The notes: generated by a model not told the origin, from the letters alone. Counted from the first letter of the stretch, positions 48,627 through 58,981 are shown. The stretch: 64,000 nt of DNA from Edwardsiella piscicida (GCF_001896205.1 NZ_MPNU01000001.1:549050-613049); one strand, 5' to 3'. Numbers and translations: made by a program.

Positions 48627-50216
48627 ATGTCGCCAAGTGAATACGCCCGCGAAGTCGCCAAACGGCGCACCTTTGCCATTATTTCTCACCCGGATGCCGG
48701 TAAAACCACCATCACCGAAAAGGTGCTGCTGTTCGGACAGGCGATCCAGGTCGCCGGGACGGTAAAAGGCCGCGGCTCCAGCCAGCATGCCAAGTCAGAC
48801 TGGATGGAGATGGAGAAACAGCGCGGTATCTCCATTACCACCTCGGTGATGCAGTTTCCGTATCATGACTCCCTGGTCAACCTGCTGGATACCCCGGGGC
48901 ACGAGGATTTCTCCGAGGATACCTACCGAACCCTGACGGCGGTGGACTGCTGCCTGATGGTGATCGATGCGGCTAAAGGGGTCGAGGATCGCACCCGTAA
49001 GCTGATGGAGGTCACCCGTCTGCGCGATACGCCGATCCTGACCTTTATGAACAAACTCGACCGTGACATCCGCGATCCGATGGAGCTGCTGGACGAGGTG
49101 GAGAGCGAGCTGCGGATCGCCTGTGCGCCGATCACCTGGCCTATCGGCTGCGGTAAGCTGTTCAAGGGGGTCTACCACCTGTACAAGGATGAAACCTACC
49201 TGTACCAAAGCGGCAAGGGGCATACCATCCAAGAGGTTCGGGTGATTAAGGGGCTGGATAACCCGCAGCTGGATGCCGCGGTGGGCGAGGACTTGGCGGT
49301 CCAGCTGCGCGAGGAGCTGGAGCTGGTGCAGGGGGCGTCTACCGAGTTTGAAGAGGAGGCCTTCCTCAACGGTCAGCTGACGCCGGTCTTCTTCGGGACT
49401 GCGCTGGGTAACTTTGGCGTGGATCATATGCTGGACGGTCTGGTGGCCTGGGCGCCGGCGCCGATGCCGCGGATGACCGATGTGCGCAAGGTCAGCGCCG
49501 ACGAAGAGAAATTCAGCGGCTTTGTGTTTAAGATCCAGGCGAACATGGATCCGAAGCACCGCGACCGTGTCGCCTTCATGCGCGTGGTCTCCGGTCGCTA
49601 TGACAAGGGGATGAAGCTGCGCCAGGTTCGCACCGGTAAGGATGTGGTGATCGCCGACGCGCTGACCTTTATGGCCGGCGACCGCGCCCACGTAGAGGAG
49701 GCTTACCCGGGCGATATCATCGGTCTGCATAACCATGGCACCATCCAGATCGGCGATACCTTTACCCAGGGCGAAGAGATGAAGTTCACCGGGATCCCCA
49801 ACTTTGCCCCGGAACTGTTCCGCCGCATCCGTCTGCGCGACCCGCTGAAGCAGAAGCAGCTGCTGAAGGGGCTGGTTCAGCTGTCGGAAGAGGGGGCGGT
49901 ACAGGTGTTCCGTCCGGTGGCCAATAACGATCTGATCGTCGGTGCGGTCGGTGTGCTGCAGTTTGACGTGGTGGTGGCTCGCCTGAAGAGCGAATATAAC
50001 GTTGAGGCGATCTACGAGTCGGTTAACGTTTCTACCGCGCGCTGGGTCGAATGTGACGACGCGAAGAAGTTCGACGAGTTTCAGCGTAAGAACGAACTGC
50101 ACCTGGCGCTGGACGGCGGCGATAACCTGGCCTATATCGCCCCGACCATGGTGAACCTGAACCTGACCCAGGAGCGTTATCCTGAGGTGCGCTTCCGTAA
50201 GACGCGCGAACACTGA
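48627..50216 (+). CDS. prfC: Peptide chain release factor 3 PrfC (RF3)
   Basis: GTPase that recycles RF1/RF2 from the ribosome. 529 residues, as in E. coli. The P-loop [11 protein letters not shown] is at 20-30, switch II is DTPGHEDF, and the guanine-recognition motif FMNKLDRD is near 140. EF-G-like domains II and III follow. It sits alone between rimI and yjjU, with its own terminator. E. coli osmY, normally next, is absent. Confidence 0.98.
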   Translation: MSPSEYAREVAKRRTFAIISHPDAGKTTITEKVLLFGQAIQVAGTVKGRGSSQHAKSDWMEMEKQRGISITTSVMQFPYHDSLVNLLDTPGHEDFSEDTYRTLTAVDCCLMVIDAAKGVEDRTRKLMEVTRLRDTPILTFMNKLDRDIRDPMELLDEVESELRIACAPITWPIGCGKLFKGVYHLYKDETYLYQSGKGHTIQEVRVIKGLDNPQLDAAVGEDLAVQLREELELVQGASTEFEEEAFLNGQLTPVFFGTALGNFGVDHMLDGLVAWAPAPMPRMTDVRKVSADEEKFSGFVFKIQANMDPKHRDRVAFMRVVSGRYDKGMKLRQVRTGKDVVIADALTFMAGDRAHVEEAYPGDIIGLHNHGTIQIGDTFTQGEEMKFTGIPNFAPELFRRIRLRDPLKQKQLLKGLVQLSEEGAVQVFRPVANNDLIVGAVGVLQFDVVVARLKSEYNVEAIYESVNVSTARWVECDDAKKFDEFQRKNELHLALDGGDNLAYIAPTMVNLNLTQERYPEVRFRKTREH

Positions 50217-50255
50217 TCGGCCTAGCCCTTTTTTGGGGCGTTGGCGGGACGATCG

Positions 50256-50285
50256 CGGCGGGCCTTGTGGCCCGCCGTCTTATTT
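50256..50285 (+). terminator. prfC terminator
   Basis: CGGCGGGCC-TTGT-GGCCCGCCG forms a perfect stem, followed by TCTTATTT, 40 bp past the prfC stop. Confidence 0.82.
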
Positions 50286-50440
50286 GCGCCGCGTCGTCCG
50301 TTAAAGCGGACAGAATGATAATATTTCCCCCCTGCGCTGGACTTATCCCGAGGCCTTATCCAAGGTATGCTTAATCTATGTGGGTCGCCTCGTTTGTCGG
50401 GGCGGCAGACCGGCTGAGCGTGTTGTCATGAGGTTGTAGA

Positions 50441-51442
50441 GTGGGATACAGAATACCGATTACGCTGGGCAACATTGAGCCCCTGGCCTATAAACCCTAC
50501 CATCCGGGCCGCATTGCGCTGGTGTGCGAGGGCGGCGGACAGCGGGGTATTTTTACCGCCGGGGTGCTGGATGAGTTTCTGCGTGCGCGCTTCAACCCCT
50601 TCGATCTCTATTTGGGTACCTCCGCCGGCGCCCAGAACCTGTCGTCCTTTGTCTGTGGTCAGGCGGGATATGCCCGACGCGTGATTACGCGCTATACCAC
50701 CCGCAGCGAGTTTTTTAACCCGCTGCGCTTTGTCCGCGGCGGCCATCTCATTGATCTGGATTGGCTGGTGGATTGTACCCACCGCGAGATGCCGCTGGCC
50801 TTCGATCGCGCCGAGCGTATGCTGGGACAGCAGCGCCAGTTCTATATGGTCGCCAGCCGTAGCGATGACTTTAGCGCGGCCTATTTTCCGGCGCAGCGCG
50901 ATAGCTGGCTGCAGGTGATCAAGGCCAGCAGCGCCATCCCCGGCTTTTACCGCAGCGGGGTGGAGCTGGACGGCGTGGTCTACCAGGACGGCGGCATCGC
51001 CGACGCCGTGCCGGTGCGCGAGGCGTACCGACTGGGCGCCGATACCATCGTGGTGATACGCACCGTGCCGTCTCAGATGTTCTATACGCCCCGCTGGGTG
51101 AAACGCATGGAGTCTCTGCTCAGCGAGAGCAGCCTGCAGCAGATGGTGCGGATGATGCAGCGCCATGAGAAGAGCTACCGTCGCACCCAGCGTTTTATTG
51201 AGCAACCGCCGGGCCGTCTGCGTATCTTTGAAATTTACCCCCCCAAGCCGCTGGCGAGCCATGCCTTGGGCAGTACGGTGGCATCGCTGAACACGGATTA
51301 CCATCTGGGACGGCGCTGCGCCCGCTATTTTCTGGCGGCCGTTGGGCACTGGCTGCTACCGCGTGACCTGCCGGCGCATGCCCATGGCCCGGCGAGGCTG
51401 ACCCACCAAGCCGCGCGTCAGCCTGCGGGGGAAACGCTGTGA
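50441..51442 (+). CDS. yjjU: YjjU, patatin-like phospholipase family protein
   Basis: Predicted serine lipid acyl hydrolase of 333 residues. The patatin oxyanion motif CEGGGQRGIF lies near residue 29. The nucleophile Ser is in YLGTSAGAQN near 62 and the catalytic Asp in YQDGGIADA near 184. The start is a GTG (MGYRIPITLGNI), which matches E. coli YjjU. It overlaps yjjV by four bases (GTGA), so the two are co-translated. The C terminus is shorter than in E. coli (357). Confidence 0.92.
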   Translation: MGYRIPITLGNIEPLAYKPYHPGRIALVCEGGGQRGIFTAGVLDEFLRARFNPFDLYLGTSAGAQNLSSFVCGQAGYARRVITRYTTRSEFFNPLRFVRGGHLIDLDWLVDCTHREMPLAFDRAERMLGQQRQFYMVASRSDDFSAAYFPAQRDSWLQVIKASSAIPGFYRSGVELDGVVYQDGGIADAVPVREAYRLGADTIVVIRTVPSQMFYTPRWVKRMESLLSESSLQQMVRMMQRHEKSYRRTQRFIEQPPGRLRIFEIYPPKPLASHALGSTVASLNTDYHLGRRCARYFLAAVGHWLLPRDLPAHAHGPARLTHQAARQPAGETL

Positions 51443-52230
51443 TCGCCGCGGCGCTGATCGACACCCACTGCCATTTTGACTTTGCTCCCTTCTGTGGCGA
51501 TGAGGCGGCAAGCCTGCATCGCGCCCGGGCGGCGGGGATCGGCGATATCATTGTGCCCAGCATCGAGGCCTCCCGTTTTGCGTCGGTGCTGGCGCTGGCC
51601 CATCGCTATCCGATGCTGCATGCGGCGCTGGGGCTGCATCCCCTGTACATCGAACATCATCGGGATACGGATATTGCGGCGCTGGATACGCTGCTGGCCC
51701 AGGCCGACCCGGCGGTGGTCGCGCTGGGTGAGATCGGGCTGGATCACTACGGTGACGTCCGCCAGCCGGCGCGTCAGCTGAGCCTGCTGCAGGATCAGCT
51801 GGCCCTGGCCCAGCGCTACGATCTGCCGGTGATCCTGCATTCACGCCGCAGCCACGATCTGCTGGCGAAGATACTGCGCCAGCGGCGGCTGACGCGCACC
51901 GGCGTGGTGCACGGTTTTTCCGGCAGCCTGGCCCAGGCGCAGGCCTTCGTGCGTTTGGGGTATGCGATTGGCGTCGGCGGCACGATTACCTACGCACGGG
52001 CGAACAAGACCCGTGCCGCGGTGGCGGCGCTGCCGCTGGAGGCGCTGCTGCTGGAGACCGATGCGCCGGATATGCCGCTGTTCGGTTACCAGGGCGCGCC
52101 CAATCGTCCGGAGCAGCTGACGCGGGTCTTTGCGGCCCTGTGTGCGCTGCGCAGTGAAACGCCTGCGCAGATAGCCCAGGCGCTGTATGACAACACGCAC
52201 CGTCTATTTCACTTCCCCCCGCGTTCCTGA
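51439..52230 (+). CDS. yjjV: YjjV, TatD-family metal-dependent hydrolase
   Basis: TatD-type deoxyribonuclease-like hydrolase of 263 residues (E. coli 259). Metal ligands are in LIDTHCHFDF near residue 8, GEIGLDHYG near 97, HSRRS near 134, HGFSGS near 158 and LETDAPDMPL near 205. The start is a GTG inside the end of yjjU. Substrate of YjjV is not established, though DNA 3' ends are likely. Confidence 0.92.
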   Translation: MIAAALIDTHCHFDFAPFCGDEAASLHRARAAGIGDIIVPSIEASRFASVLALAHRYPMLHAALGLHPLYIEHHRDTDIAALDTLLAQADPAVVALGEIGLDHYGDVRQPARQLSLLQDQLALAQRYDLPVILHSRRSHDLLAKILRQRRLTRTGVVHGFSGSLAQAQAFVRLGYAIGVGGTITYARANKTRAAVAALPLEALLLETDAPDMPLFGYQGAPNRPEQLTRVFAALCALRSETPAQIAQALYDNTHRLFHFPPRS

Positions 52231-52271
52231 CGCGAACCGCCGATTTTTTGCGCGCGTAAACGATTAAATGA

Positions 52272-52287
52272 TGTGATATGCATCACT
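52272..52287 (+). promoter_or_regulatory. CRP site 1 upstream of nupC-type gene
   Basis: TGTGATATGCATCACT matches TGTGA-N6-TCACA at nine of ten fixed positions, in an A/T-rich setting. It is the distal member of a pair with centres 52 bp apart. Confidence 0.78.
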
Positions 52288-52323
52288 TTTTAACAATTTA
52301 ACTTGCTTCAAGTTGTATAAATT

Positions 52324-52339
52324 TGTGAGCAATACGCGC
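52324..52339 (+). promoter_or_regulatory. CRP site 2 upstream of nupC-type gene
   Basis: TGTGAGCAATACGCGC has a perfect left half and a weak right half. The 52-bp spacing from site 1 mirrors the CRP pair of deoP2, so CytR could bind between the two (GCTTCAAGTTG lies there). Confidence 0.6.
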
Positions 52340-52473
52340 AAACATCGCGGATGCCCCGTTATAATCCGCCCGCCGGCGATGGACCCCTCCTGTTTTTTGC
52401 CTGGCACCAGGAGACGGCTTGCGCCATTGGGCGTGTAAGCCTTATTAAGACTCACACAACAGGGATAATAACC

Positions 52474-53751
52474 ATGCAACTTTTAATGGGTGTTGTGGGA
52501 ATGGTCACGCTGATCCTGCTCGGCGTACTGCTTTCCAACAACCGCCGCGCCATTAGGGTGCGTACCGTGGCCGGCGCCTTCGCCGTTCAGGTATGCCTTG
52601 GCGCCTTTGTGCTGTATGTGCCCGCTGGGCGCGATATGCTGGGCGCGATGTCTACCGGTGTAGCAAACGTTATCGCCTATGGTAATCAGGGCATTTCGTT
52701 TATGTTCGGTGGGCTGGTATCCGACAAGATGTTTGAGCTGTTCGGCGGCGGCGGGTTTGTCTTTGCCCTGCGCGTACTGCCGGTGATCGTCTTCTTCTCG
52801 TCGCTGATTGCCGTGCTCTATTATCTGGGGATCATGCAGCTGGTGATCCGCGTGCTGGGCGGTGCGCTGCACAAGCTGCTGGGCACCTCCCGTACCGAGT
52901 CGCTGTCGGCGACGGCCAATATCTTCGTCGGTCAGACCGAAGCGCCGCTGGTGGTACGCCCCTATATCGCCACCATGACCCAGTCCGAACTGTTCGCGGT
53001 CATGTGCGGTGGCCTGGCCTCCGTTGCCGGCTCGGTGCTGGCCGGCTATGCCCAGATGGGCGTGCCGCTGGAGTACCTGATCGCTGCGTCCTTTATGGCG
53101 GCGCCGGGCGGCCTGCTGTTTGCCAAGCTGATCGTACCGGAAACCGAGCAGACCCACGATCGTGAAGATGCTACCGCGCTGGTGGCGGCAGAGGATCGTC
53201 CGGCCAACGTGATTGACGCCGCCGCCTCCGGTGCGGCCTCGGGTCTGCAGCTGGCGCTGAACGTCGGCGCGATGCTGCTGGCGTTTATTGCCCTGATCGC
53301 TCTGCTGAATGGCATGTTGGGCGGGATTGGCGGGTGGTTTAACTACCCGCAGCTGTCGATGGAGCTGATCCTGGGCTGGGTATTCTCTCCGCTCGCCTTC
53401 CTGATCGGCGTGCCCTGGAACGAGGCGCAGATCGCCGGCTCTTTCATCGGGCAGAAGCTGATCGTTAACGAGTTCGTCGCCTATATGAACTTTGGCGAAT
53501 ACCTGAAGGCGGATGCCGAGGTCGCGGCGGCCGGTCTGCAGGTGCTTTCCGGCCATACCAAGGCGATCATCTCTTTCGCGCTGTGCGGCTTTGCCAACCT
53601 TTCGTCGGTGGCGATCCTGCTGGGCGGACTGGGCAGTATGGCGCCGAAGCGTCGCCATGAGATTGCCCGCTTCGGCCTGCGCGCCGTCGCTGCAGGTACC
53701 CTCTCCAACCTGATGAGCGCCACCATCGCCGGGTTCTTCCTGGCGCTGTAA
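52474..53751 (+). CDS. Concentrative nucleoside transporter (NupC/CNT family)
   Basis: Inner-membrane nucleoside:cation symporter of 425 residues. CNT signatures are present: [19 protein letters not shown] near residue 105, [15 protein letters not shown] near 150 and the C-terminal [13 protein letters not shown] near 336. [19 protein letters not shown] follows. It resembles the CNT group with a Vibrio structure, and NupX, more than E. coli NupC, so I give no symbol. The start is [12 protein letters not shown] after CAGGGATAATAACC. Its place beside the deo operon, with matching CRP pairs, points to supply of deoxynucleosides. Confidence 0.92.
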   Translation: MQLLMGVVGMVTLILLGVLLSNNRRAIRVRTVAGAFAVQVCLGAFVLYVPAGRDMLGAMSTGVANVIAYGNQGISFMFGGLVSDKMFELFGGGGFVFALRVLPVIVFFSSLIAVLYYLGIMQLVIRVLGGALHKLLGTSRTESLSATANIFVGQTEAPLVVRPYIATMTQSELFAVMCGGLASVAGSVLAGYAQMGVPLEYLIAASFMAAPGGLLFAKLIVPETEQTHDREDATALVAAEDRPANVIDAAASGAASGLQLALNVGAMLLAFIALIALLNGMLGGIGGWFNYPQLSMELILGWVFSPLAFLIGVPWNEAQIAGSFIGQKLIVNEFVAYMNFGEYLKADAEVAAAGLQVLSGHTKAIISFALCGFANLSSVAILLGGLGSMAPKRRHEIARFGLRAVAAGTLSNLMSATIAGFFLAL

Positions 53752-53773
53752 TCCTGCGCTGTGCAAGGTGGTC

Positions 53774-53810
53774 ACGCGCCTTCGCCGTCACTGGCCGGGG
53801 CGCGTTTTTA
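53774..53810 (+). terminator. Terminator of the nucleoside transporter gene
   Basis: ACGCGCC and GGCGCGT arms around an 18-base loop are followed by TTTTATTT. It lies between the convergent transporter gene and yjjW. Confidence 0.7.
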
Positions 53811-53811
53811 T

Positions 53812-54675
53812 TTATAGGTAGAGCGCCGGGCGGATCACCGCGCCGACGCCGCGGGTCTCCAGCGCCTGAGCCAGTCGTTCGACATCGGCCTTTGCGGCGG
53901 GCTGCCACGCTGACGCCGGACCATAGACGCCGTGATGATGGAAGGCATTGAGGCGTACGGGCACATCGCCCAGCGACAGGATAAACTCGGCCAGCGCATC
54001 GATGTGGGTCAGGTAGTCGCTGTGCTGCGGGATCACCAGCAGGCGCAGCTCCGCCAGGCGTCGCCGCTGCGCCAGCCAGCGAATGCTGTGCAGGATGCGC
54101 CGATTGCCGCGCCCGGTCAGCCAGCGGTGGCGCTCGTCGTCCCAGGCTTTGAGATCGACCATGACGCCGTCGCACCACGGTATTAGCCGTGCCCAGCCGG
54201 GCTCTGACAGTTCACCGTTGCTGTCGACCAGACAGTCAAGCGCCTGCAATCCCGGATCGCGGCGTATCGCCTGAAACAGCGCCAGCAGGAAAGGCAGCTG
54301 CAGCGTCGCCTCTCCACCGCTGACGGTGATTCCCTTGATAAACACCGCCTGGCGGCGCAGCTGCATCAGCACATCGTCGACGCTGAGGGAGAGCGCCATG
54401 GGGCTCGCCTGACGTGGGCAACCCTGCAGACAGGTATCGCACTGCTGGCAGGCGAGCGCATCCCAGAGCACTTTTCCCGCCTGCAGCGACAGCGCCTGAT
54501 GCGGGCACGTCGCCACGCACTGGGCACAGTCGTCGCAGCGGCCAATGGTGTAGGGGTTATGGCAGCTGCGGCAGCGCAGGTTGCAGCCCTGCAGAAACAG
54601 AACCAGGCGACTGCCCGGCCCATCCACGCAGGAGAAGGGCAGCAGCTTACTGACTAAAGCGCGTCTGTTGTTCAT
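53812..54675 (-). CDS. yjjW: YjjW, glycyl-radical-enzyme activase
   Basis: Radical-SAM activase of 287 residues, the same as E. coli YjjW. The SAM cluster uses Cys31, Cys35 and Cys38 in CNLRCRSC. Two ferredoxin-like CxxCxxCxxxC clusters follow ([11 protein letters not shown] near 48 and [11 protein letters not shown] near 76). [10 protein letters not shown] is the GGE motif. It overlaps yjjI by 29 bp and is the second gene of yjjI-yjjW. It presumably activates YjjI under anaerobic conditions. Confidence 0.93.
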   Translation of the reverse strand: MNNRRALVSKLLPFSCVDGPGSRLVLFLQGCNLRCRSCHNPYTIGRCDDCAQCVATCPHQALSLQAGKVLWDALACQQCDTCLQGCPRQASPMALSLSVDDVLMQLRRQAVFIKGITVSGGEATLQLPFLLALFQAIRRDPGLQALDCLVDSNGELSEPGWARLIPWCDGVMVDLKAWDDERHRWLTGRGNRRILHSIRWLAQRRRLAELRLLVIPQHSDYLTHIDALAEFILSLGDVPVRLNAFHHHGVYGPASAWQPAAKADVERLAQALETRGVGAVIRPALYL

Positions 54676-56197
54676 GGCTTATCACGCGCGCCTGGCGCTC
54701 CAGCATCCCCGTATTGCGCGCCGCCTCTTCCGCCAGCCAGGTGGTGTTCAGCCGCGACCCTTCCTGCTCATAGCGCGCCAGATCGGACAGGCGCACCATA
54801 TAGCCGGTCACCCGCACCAGATCGTTGCCGCTGACGTTGGCCGTGAATTCACGCATCCCGGCGGAGAACGCGCCGAGGCACAGCTGCATCAGGGCCTGCG
54901 GGTTGCTTTTTACCGTGGGATCCAGGGTCAGAATGTCGCTGATCCCGGCGGGATAATAGGCGTGGTGCGGCGCGACGGCCATCAGATGGCCGATCGGATC
55001 CGGCTCGCTGCCGTAGGGAAGGCGGGCGCCGGGCGTCGTGCCCCGATCGCTGCTGATCCCGGATTGGGCATGCAGCAGCGCGCGCTGCTGCCAAGCATGG
55101 GGGAGCGGGGTCGCGCGGACAAACGCGTCCAGCCAGGCGCTGATCCGATAGCCTAAGGCGTTGGCCGCCTCATCCTGACCGTAGCGGGCGGCGACGCCGC
55201 TCTGCTGACACAGAATATCGACCGCCTCCGCCAGGGCAAAGATGCCGAACATCGGCACAAAACGCTGGGCGTCGATCAGCCCCTCATGCACCAGGAAGCT
55301 CTGGCTGAAGAAATGGGAGCGGGTGAACAGAAAGTCGCTGCGGGCGCGGAGAATCTCGGTCTGGCGCTGGCAATAGTCAGGCAGGGTGCGGGTAAAGAAG
55401 TCCTCCTCTCCCCGGCTGCGCAGGGCCACCTCTTTCAGGTTCATCCGAACCAGGGTGCTGCCGCCGCCGCCCAGCGGCAGCGCGTTGTAGCAGCTGACGA
55501 TGCCGTAGCCGCCCGCTGTGAAAATATTATCATGCAGCGGCGCGTTGGCGATGTGCGGTTTACTGCAGGCGCAGATGTTTTCAATGGCCTGCTGCAGACG
55601 CTCTGCGGGCGTGATCTCAGGGTGGTAGAGGAAGGTCAGGTTGGGGACGACCTGAGCTAGCCCCGCGTCCGCGCGTAAAAATAGACGCGTCAGGATGTTA
55701 TCGGACGGTCCCAGGTTCGCGTGCATAAAGGCATCGGGAAAAGTGCGATCCAGATAACGCCAAAAGCGTTTTATGCGGATATATAATTCGTTCTCTGTTA
55801 AAATTCCAACATATGGAAGCAATAGTTGATCTAAATGCCCCAAAAATACCGGCATAGATGTGACGGATGGGACATGGTGATACAGGATGGTCAACATGGA
55901 GAGCGCGTCGTCAAAGTCCTGCGCCGGCTCGAGCTCCAGCCACTCAGAGCCGTTGGCCAAGAAGCGGGCGTAGTCCGGCAGTACGTAGCGGGGCTTATAG
56001 GGCGCATGGCCTTCAAACATATCGCAGATGACGCCTTCGTCCAGCGCCTGGCGAGCCGCTTCCGGTAGGGCGGGGTAGGGCAGATCGTTTTCGGCCTCCA
56101 GCGCAAGGAAGTGGCGTTTTTGCAGGGCAGAGAGATGGGGATCGCAGGCGATAGCCATACAGCGCGAGTGCAGTGCGTTGGCAGAGGTTTCAGGCAT
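54647..56197 (-). CDS. yjjI: YjjI, glycyl radical enzyme of unknown reaction
   Basis: DUF3029 protein of 516 residues, the same as E. coli YjjI and much shorter than PFL. The glycyl loop is [11 protein letters not shown] with Gly465. A candidate thiyl cysteine lies in [18 protein letters not shown] near residue 235. The activase gene yjjW overlaps its 3' end. It is divergent from deoCABD across a shared control region. Its substrate is unknown. The location suggests a link to deoxyribose, nucleoside or acetaldehyde metabolism without oxygen. Confidence 0.92.
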   Translation of the reverse strand: MPETSANALHSRCMAIACDPHLSALQKRHFLALEAENDLPYPALPEAARQALDEGVICDMFEGHAPYKPRYVLPDYARFLANGSEWLELEPAQDFDDALSMLTILYHHVPSVTSMPVFLGHLDQLLLPYVGILTENELYIRIKRFWRYLDRTFPDAFMHANLGPSDNILTRLFLRADAGLAQVVPNLTFLYHPEITPAERLQQAIENICACSKPHIANAPLHDNIFTAGGYGIVSCYNALPLGGGGSTLVRMNLKEVALRSRGEEDFFTRTLPDYCQRQTEILRARSDFLFTRSHFFSQSFLVHEGLIDAQRFVPMFGIFALAEAVDILCQQSGVAARYGQDEAANALGYRISAWLDAFVRATPLPHAWQQRALLHAQSGISSDRGTTPGARLPYGSEPDPIGHLMAVAPHHAYYPAGISDILTLDPTVKSNPQALMQLCLGAFSAGMREFTANVSGNDLVRVTGYMVRLSDLARYEQEGSRLNTTWLAEEAARNTGMLERQARVISHEQQTRFSQ

Positions 56198-56383
56198 GAT
56201 CGTTGTCCATGGCGATGAGAGCGATGATCAGGATGAGCGTAGGGCTGTGTCCTGTAACGGTATGAAATCCCGGCGTCGCGCCTGCGGGGTTCACCGGCGG
56301 ACGGCGGAGCGTGGTCAGTGTAAGGCCGTGGGCTGCGCGCGTTCGCACGTTAGCATCGGTTTTGACGATAGTTATGATTTATA

Positions 56384-56399
56384 TGTGATATTGATCACA
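56384..56399 (+). promoter_or_regulatory. CRP site 1 of the deo promoter
   Basis: TGTGATATTGATCACA is a perfect match to TGTGA-N6-TCACA. It is the distal member of a pair. Confidence 0.88.
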
Positions 56400-56436
56400 T
56401 ATCACGATCCTATGTTACATTCTGATTTTCATCTAA

Positions 56437-56452
56437 TGTGACAGTGAACACA
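56437..56452 (+). promoter_or_regulatory. CRP site 2 of the deo promoter
   Basis: TGTGACAGTGAACACA matches nine of ten fixed positions. Its centre lies 53 bp from site 1, the same spacing as the two CRP sites of E. coli deoP2 that flank CytR. Confidence 0.82.
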
Positions 56453-56670
56453 AATATGACGGAGGTTTTGTGTTCAAATAATCACACCAGAAGGGCTGTG
56501 TGCGGTGAGATGGATCTCAATGACATACCGGCGTGGCCGGGTGTCTCTTCAGGGAACCAAGTCCGCTCGCCAACGTGTGGGATCGCTTTACGGCGCAGGC
56601 CGTTAAAACCTTCGTCCCGTTTTTTTTGATTGAACCGGCATGGGCCGCGTTCAGCCAGTTGGAGAGTATT

Positions 56671-57450
56671 ATGACCGAGTTACAAACTGCCGCTCAGCGC
56701 GCACTGCGCCTGATGGATCTGACAACCCTGAATGACAACGATACCGACGAGAAAGTGATCGCGCTGTGTCATCAGGCCAAAAGCCCGGTGGGCAATACCG
56801 CTGCGGTGTGCATTTACCCCCGTTTTATCCCCATCGCCCGTAAAACCCTGCGTGAACAGGGTACGCCGGACGTACGCATTGCAACGGTGACCAACTTCCC
56901 GCACGGTAACGATGATATCGAGATCGCGCTGGTGGAAACCCGTGCGGCGATCGCCTACGGGGCGGATGAAGTGGATGTGGTCTTCCCGTACCGTGCCCTG
57001 ATGGCGGGCAACGAGCAGGTGGGCTTCGATCTGGTGAAAGCCTGTAAAGAGGCCTGCGCCGCCGCTAATGTCTTGCTGAAAGTGATTATTGAAACCGGCG
57101 AGCTGAAAGACGCTGCGCTGATCCGTAAAGCGTCTGAAATTTCAATTAAGGCCGGGGCGGACTTTATTAAGACCTCCACCGGTAAGGTGCCGGTTAACGC
57201 CACGCTGGAGAGCGCTGAAATCATGATGAGCGTGATCCGCGATATGGGCGTGGCGAAGAGCGTGGGCTTCAAGCCGGCCGGCGGCGTGCGTACGGCGGAG
57301 GATGCGGCGCAGTATCTGGCGCTGGCCGATCGTCTGCTGGGTGAAGGGTGGGCCGATAGCCGCCACTTCCGCTTCGGCGCTTCCAGCCTGTTGGCTAGCC
57401 TGCTGCAGACCTTAGGCTATGATGCCAAGGGCACCGGCAGCAGCTACTGA
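56671..57450 (+). CDS. deoC: Deoxyribose-phosphate aldolase DeoC
   Basis: Class I aldolase cleaving 2-deoxyribose 5-phosphate to glyceraldehyde 3-phosphate and acetaldehyde. 259 residues, the same as E. coli. Catalytic residues Asp102, Lys167 (Schiff base, in FIKTSTGK) and Lys201 (GFKPAGG) are all present. The start is [13 protein letters not shown] after TTGGAGAG. It is first in deoC-deoA-deoB-deoD. An AGGCCGCC/GGCGGCCT hairpin follows at 57460-57479, without a T-run. Confidence 0.98.
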   Translation: MTELQTAAQRALRLMDLTTLNDNDTDEKVIALCHQAKSPVGNTAAVCIYPRFIPIARKTLREQGTPDVRIATVTNFPHGNDDIEIALVETRAAIAYGADEVDVVFPYRALMAGNEQVGFDLVKACKEACAAANVLLKVIIETGELKDAALIRKASEISIKAGADFIKTSTGKVPVNATLESAEIMMSVIRDMGVAKSVGFKPAGGVRTAEDAAQYLALADRLLGEGWADSRHFRFGASSLLASLLQTLGYDAKGTGSSY

Positions 57451-57459
57451 TGCGGGAAC

Positions 57460-57479
57460 AGGCCGCCTGCGGGCGGCCT
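57460..57479 (+). other. deoC-deoA intercistronic hairpin
   Basis: AGGCCGCC-TGCG-GGCGGCCT is a perfect eight-base stem, 9 bp past the deoC stop. The lack of a T-run suggests an mRNA stabiliser or processing stop, not a terminator. Confidence 0.5.
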
Positions 57480-57558
57480 GACTGACGTCAAGGGCATTTA
57501 CCTCTCACGGATCGCGCAGACGATCCTAGCCTAATAATCAGTCTAACAGGGGGTTACC

Positions 57559-58881
57559 TTGTTTCTGGCTCAAGAAATTATCCGCAAAAAGCGCGACGGC
57601 CATGCGCTGAGCGAAGAAGAAATTCGCTTTTTCATCAACGGGATCCGGGATAACACGATCTCCGAGGGACAGATCGCCGCGCTGGCGATGACGATCTTTT
57701 TCCACGATATGGCCATGCCGGAGCGCGTGGCGCTGACCATGGCGATGCGGGACTCCGGCACCGTGCTGGACTGGAAGTCCCTGAATCTGAACGGGCCGAT
57801 TGTCGATAAGCATTCGACCGGTGGCGTGGGGGACGTGACCTCACTGATGCTGGGGCCGATGGTCGCCGCCTGCGGTGGCTATGTGCCGATGATCTCCGGT
57901 CGCGGCCTCGGGCATACCGGCGGCACGCTGGATAAGCTAGAATCGATCCCAGGGTTCGACATTTTCCCGGACGACAGCCGTTTCCGCAGCATTATCGCCG
58001 ATGTCGGCGTCGCCATTATCGGGCAGACCAGCTCGCTGGCGCCGGCGGATAAGCGTTTTTATGCGACGCGCGATATCACCGCGACGGTCGACTCTATCCC
58101 GCTGATCACCGCCTCTATTCTGGCCAAGAAGCTGGCCGAGGGGCTGGATGCGCTGGTGATGGATGTGAAGGTTGGTTCCGGCGCCTTTATGCCGACGTTC
58201 GCGCTGTCTGAGGCGCTGGCGCAGGCGATCGTTGGCGTGGCCAACGGCGCAGGCTGCCGCACCACGGCGCTGCTGACCGACATGAATCAGGTGCTGGCCT
58301 CCAGCGCCGGTAACGCGTTGGAAGTGCGCGAGGCGGTGCAGTTCCTGACGGGCGAGGCGCGCAATCCGCGTCTGTTCGAGGTCACCATGGCGCTGTGCGT
58401 TGAGATGCTGATCTCCGGCAAACTGGCCGCAGATCAGACGGAGGCCCGCAATAAGCTGCAGGCGGTACTCGACAACGGTAAGGCGGCAGAGATCTTTGGC
58501 CGAATGGTGGCGGCGCAGAGCGGTCCGTGTGACTTCGTTGAGCGCTATGACCACTATTTGCCACAGGCAGTGCTGTGCAAACCGGTATTTGCCGAACAAG
58601 CTGGTATTATCACAGCAATGGACACCCGTGCGCTGGGGATGTCCGTTGTCGGGCTGGGCGGCGGTCGCCGTCAGGCCAGCGATAGCATTGATTACAGCGT
58701 AGGGCTAACCGAGATGGTTCGTCTGGGTGATTCGGTCGATGGGCAGCGCCCGCTGGCCGTGGTTCATGCCCGCGATGAAGCGAGCTGGAAGCAGGCCGCC
58801 GAGGCGGTGCGCGCCGCGGTGACGCTGGGAGAGCGTGCGCCTGAGCCGACGCCGGTGGTGTATCGCCGTATCACGCAGTAA
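57559..58881 (+). CDS. deoA: Thymidine phosphorylase DeoA
   Basis: Phosphorolysis of thymidine/deoxyuridine to base plus deoxyribose 1-phosphate. 440 residues, the same as E. coli. The phosphate-binding [13 protein letters not shown] lies near residue 82, and [17 protein letters not shown] (substrate His/Arg/Ser/Lys region) near 163. The start codon is TTG (read as Met, [10 protein letters not shown] follows), with AGGGGG upstream. All family members begin this way, so the rare start is well supported. Confidence 0.97.
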   Translation: MFLAQEIIRKKRDGHALSEEEIRFFINGIRDNTISEGQIAALAMTIFFHDMAMPERVALTMAMRDSGTVLDWKSLNLNGPIVDKHSTGGVGDVTSLMLGPMVAACGGYVPMISGRGLGHTGGTLDKLESIPGFDIFPDDSRFRSIIADVGVAIIGQTSSLAPADKRFYATRDITATVDSIPLITASILAKKLAEGLDALVMDVKVGSGAFMPTFALSEALAQAIVGVANGAGCRTTALLTDMNQVLASSAGNALEVREAVQFLTGEARNPRLFEVTMALCVEMLISGKLAADQTEARNKLQAVLDNGKAAEIFGRMVAAQSGPCDFVERYDHYLPQAVLCKPVFAEQAGIITAMDTRALGMSVVGLGGGRRQASDSIDYSVGLTEMVRLGDSVDGQRPLAVVHARDEASWKQAAEAVRAAVTLGERAPEPTPVVYRRITQ

Positions 58882-58981
58882 GGGTTACGCCAATACCAAA
58901 CCGAGTCTGATGATTTTGGCCCGTTCGCGCCGTCCCCGTGACGCCGTTCGGGCGCTTGGCGCGCAAGCGCGGGAGAGTAAG

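Larger units (their letters stand above)
56198..56670. promoter_or_regulatory. yjjI/deoC divergent control region
   Basis: A 473-bp gap. It holds two CRP sites 53 bp apart, with the CytR-like octamer GTTACATT (56414-56421) between them, and about 220 bp of deoC leader. An open frame starting at 56533 runs into deoC, but its N-terminal part is not DeoC-like. I do not find a clean DeoR operator. Confidence 0.75.

Noticed and set aside
48795-50213. A 472-codon open frame on the minus strand opposite prfC
   Set aside because: Same effect as for rpoD; the frame follows prfC codon structure, is rich in Gln/His/Arg and lacks any known motif or ribosome site.
52483-53775. A 430-codon open frame antisense to the nucleoside transporter
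   Set aside because: Shadow of the transporter gene; it would be a very hydrophilic His/Gln/Arg-rich protein with no family resemblance.
56414-56429. Possible DeoR operator before deoC
   Set aside because: TGTTACATTCTGATTT shares only the first half with the recalled DeoR palindrome and loses the second half; a CytR-like reading of the same bases is at least as good.
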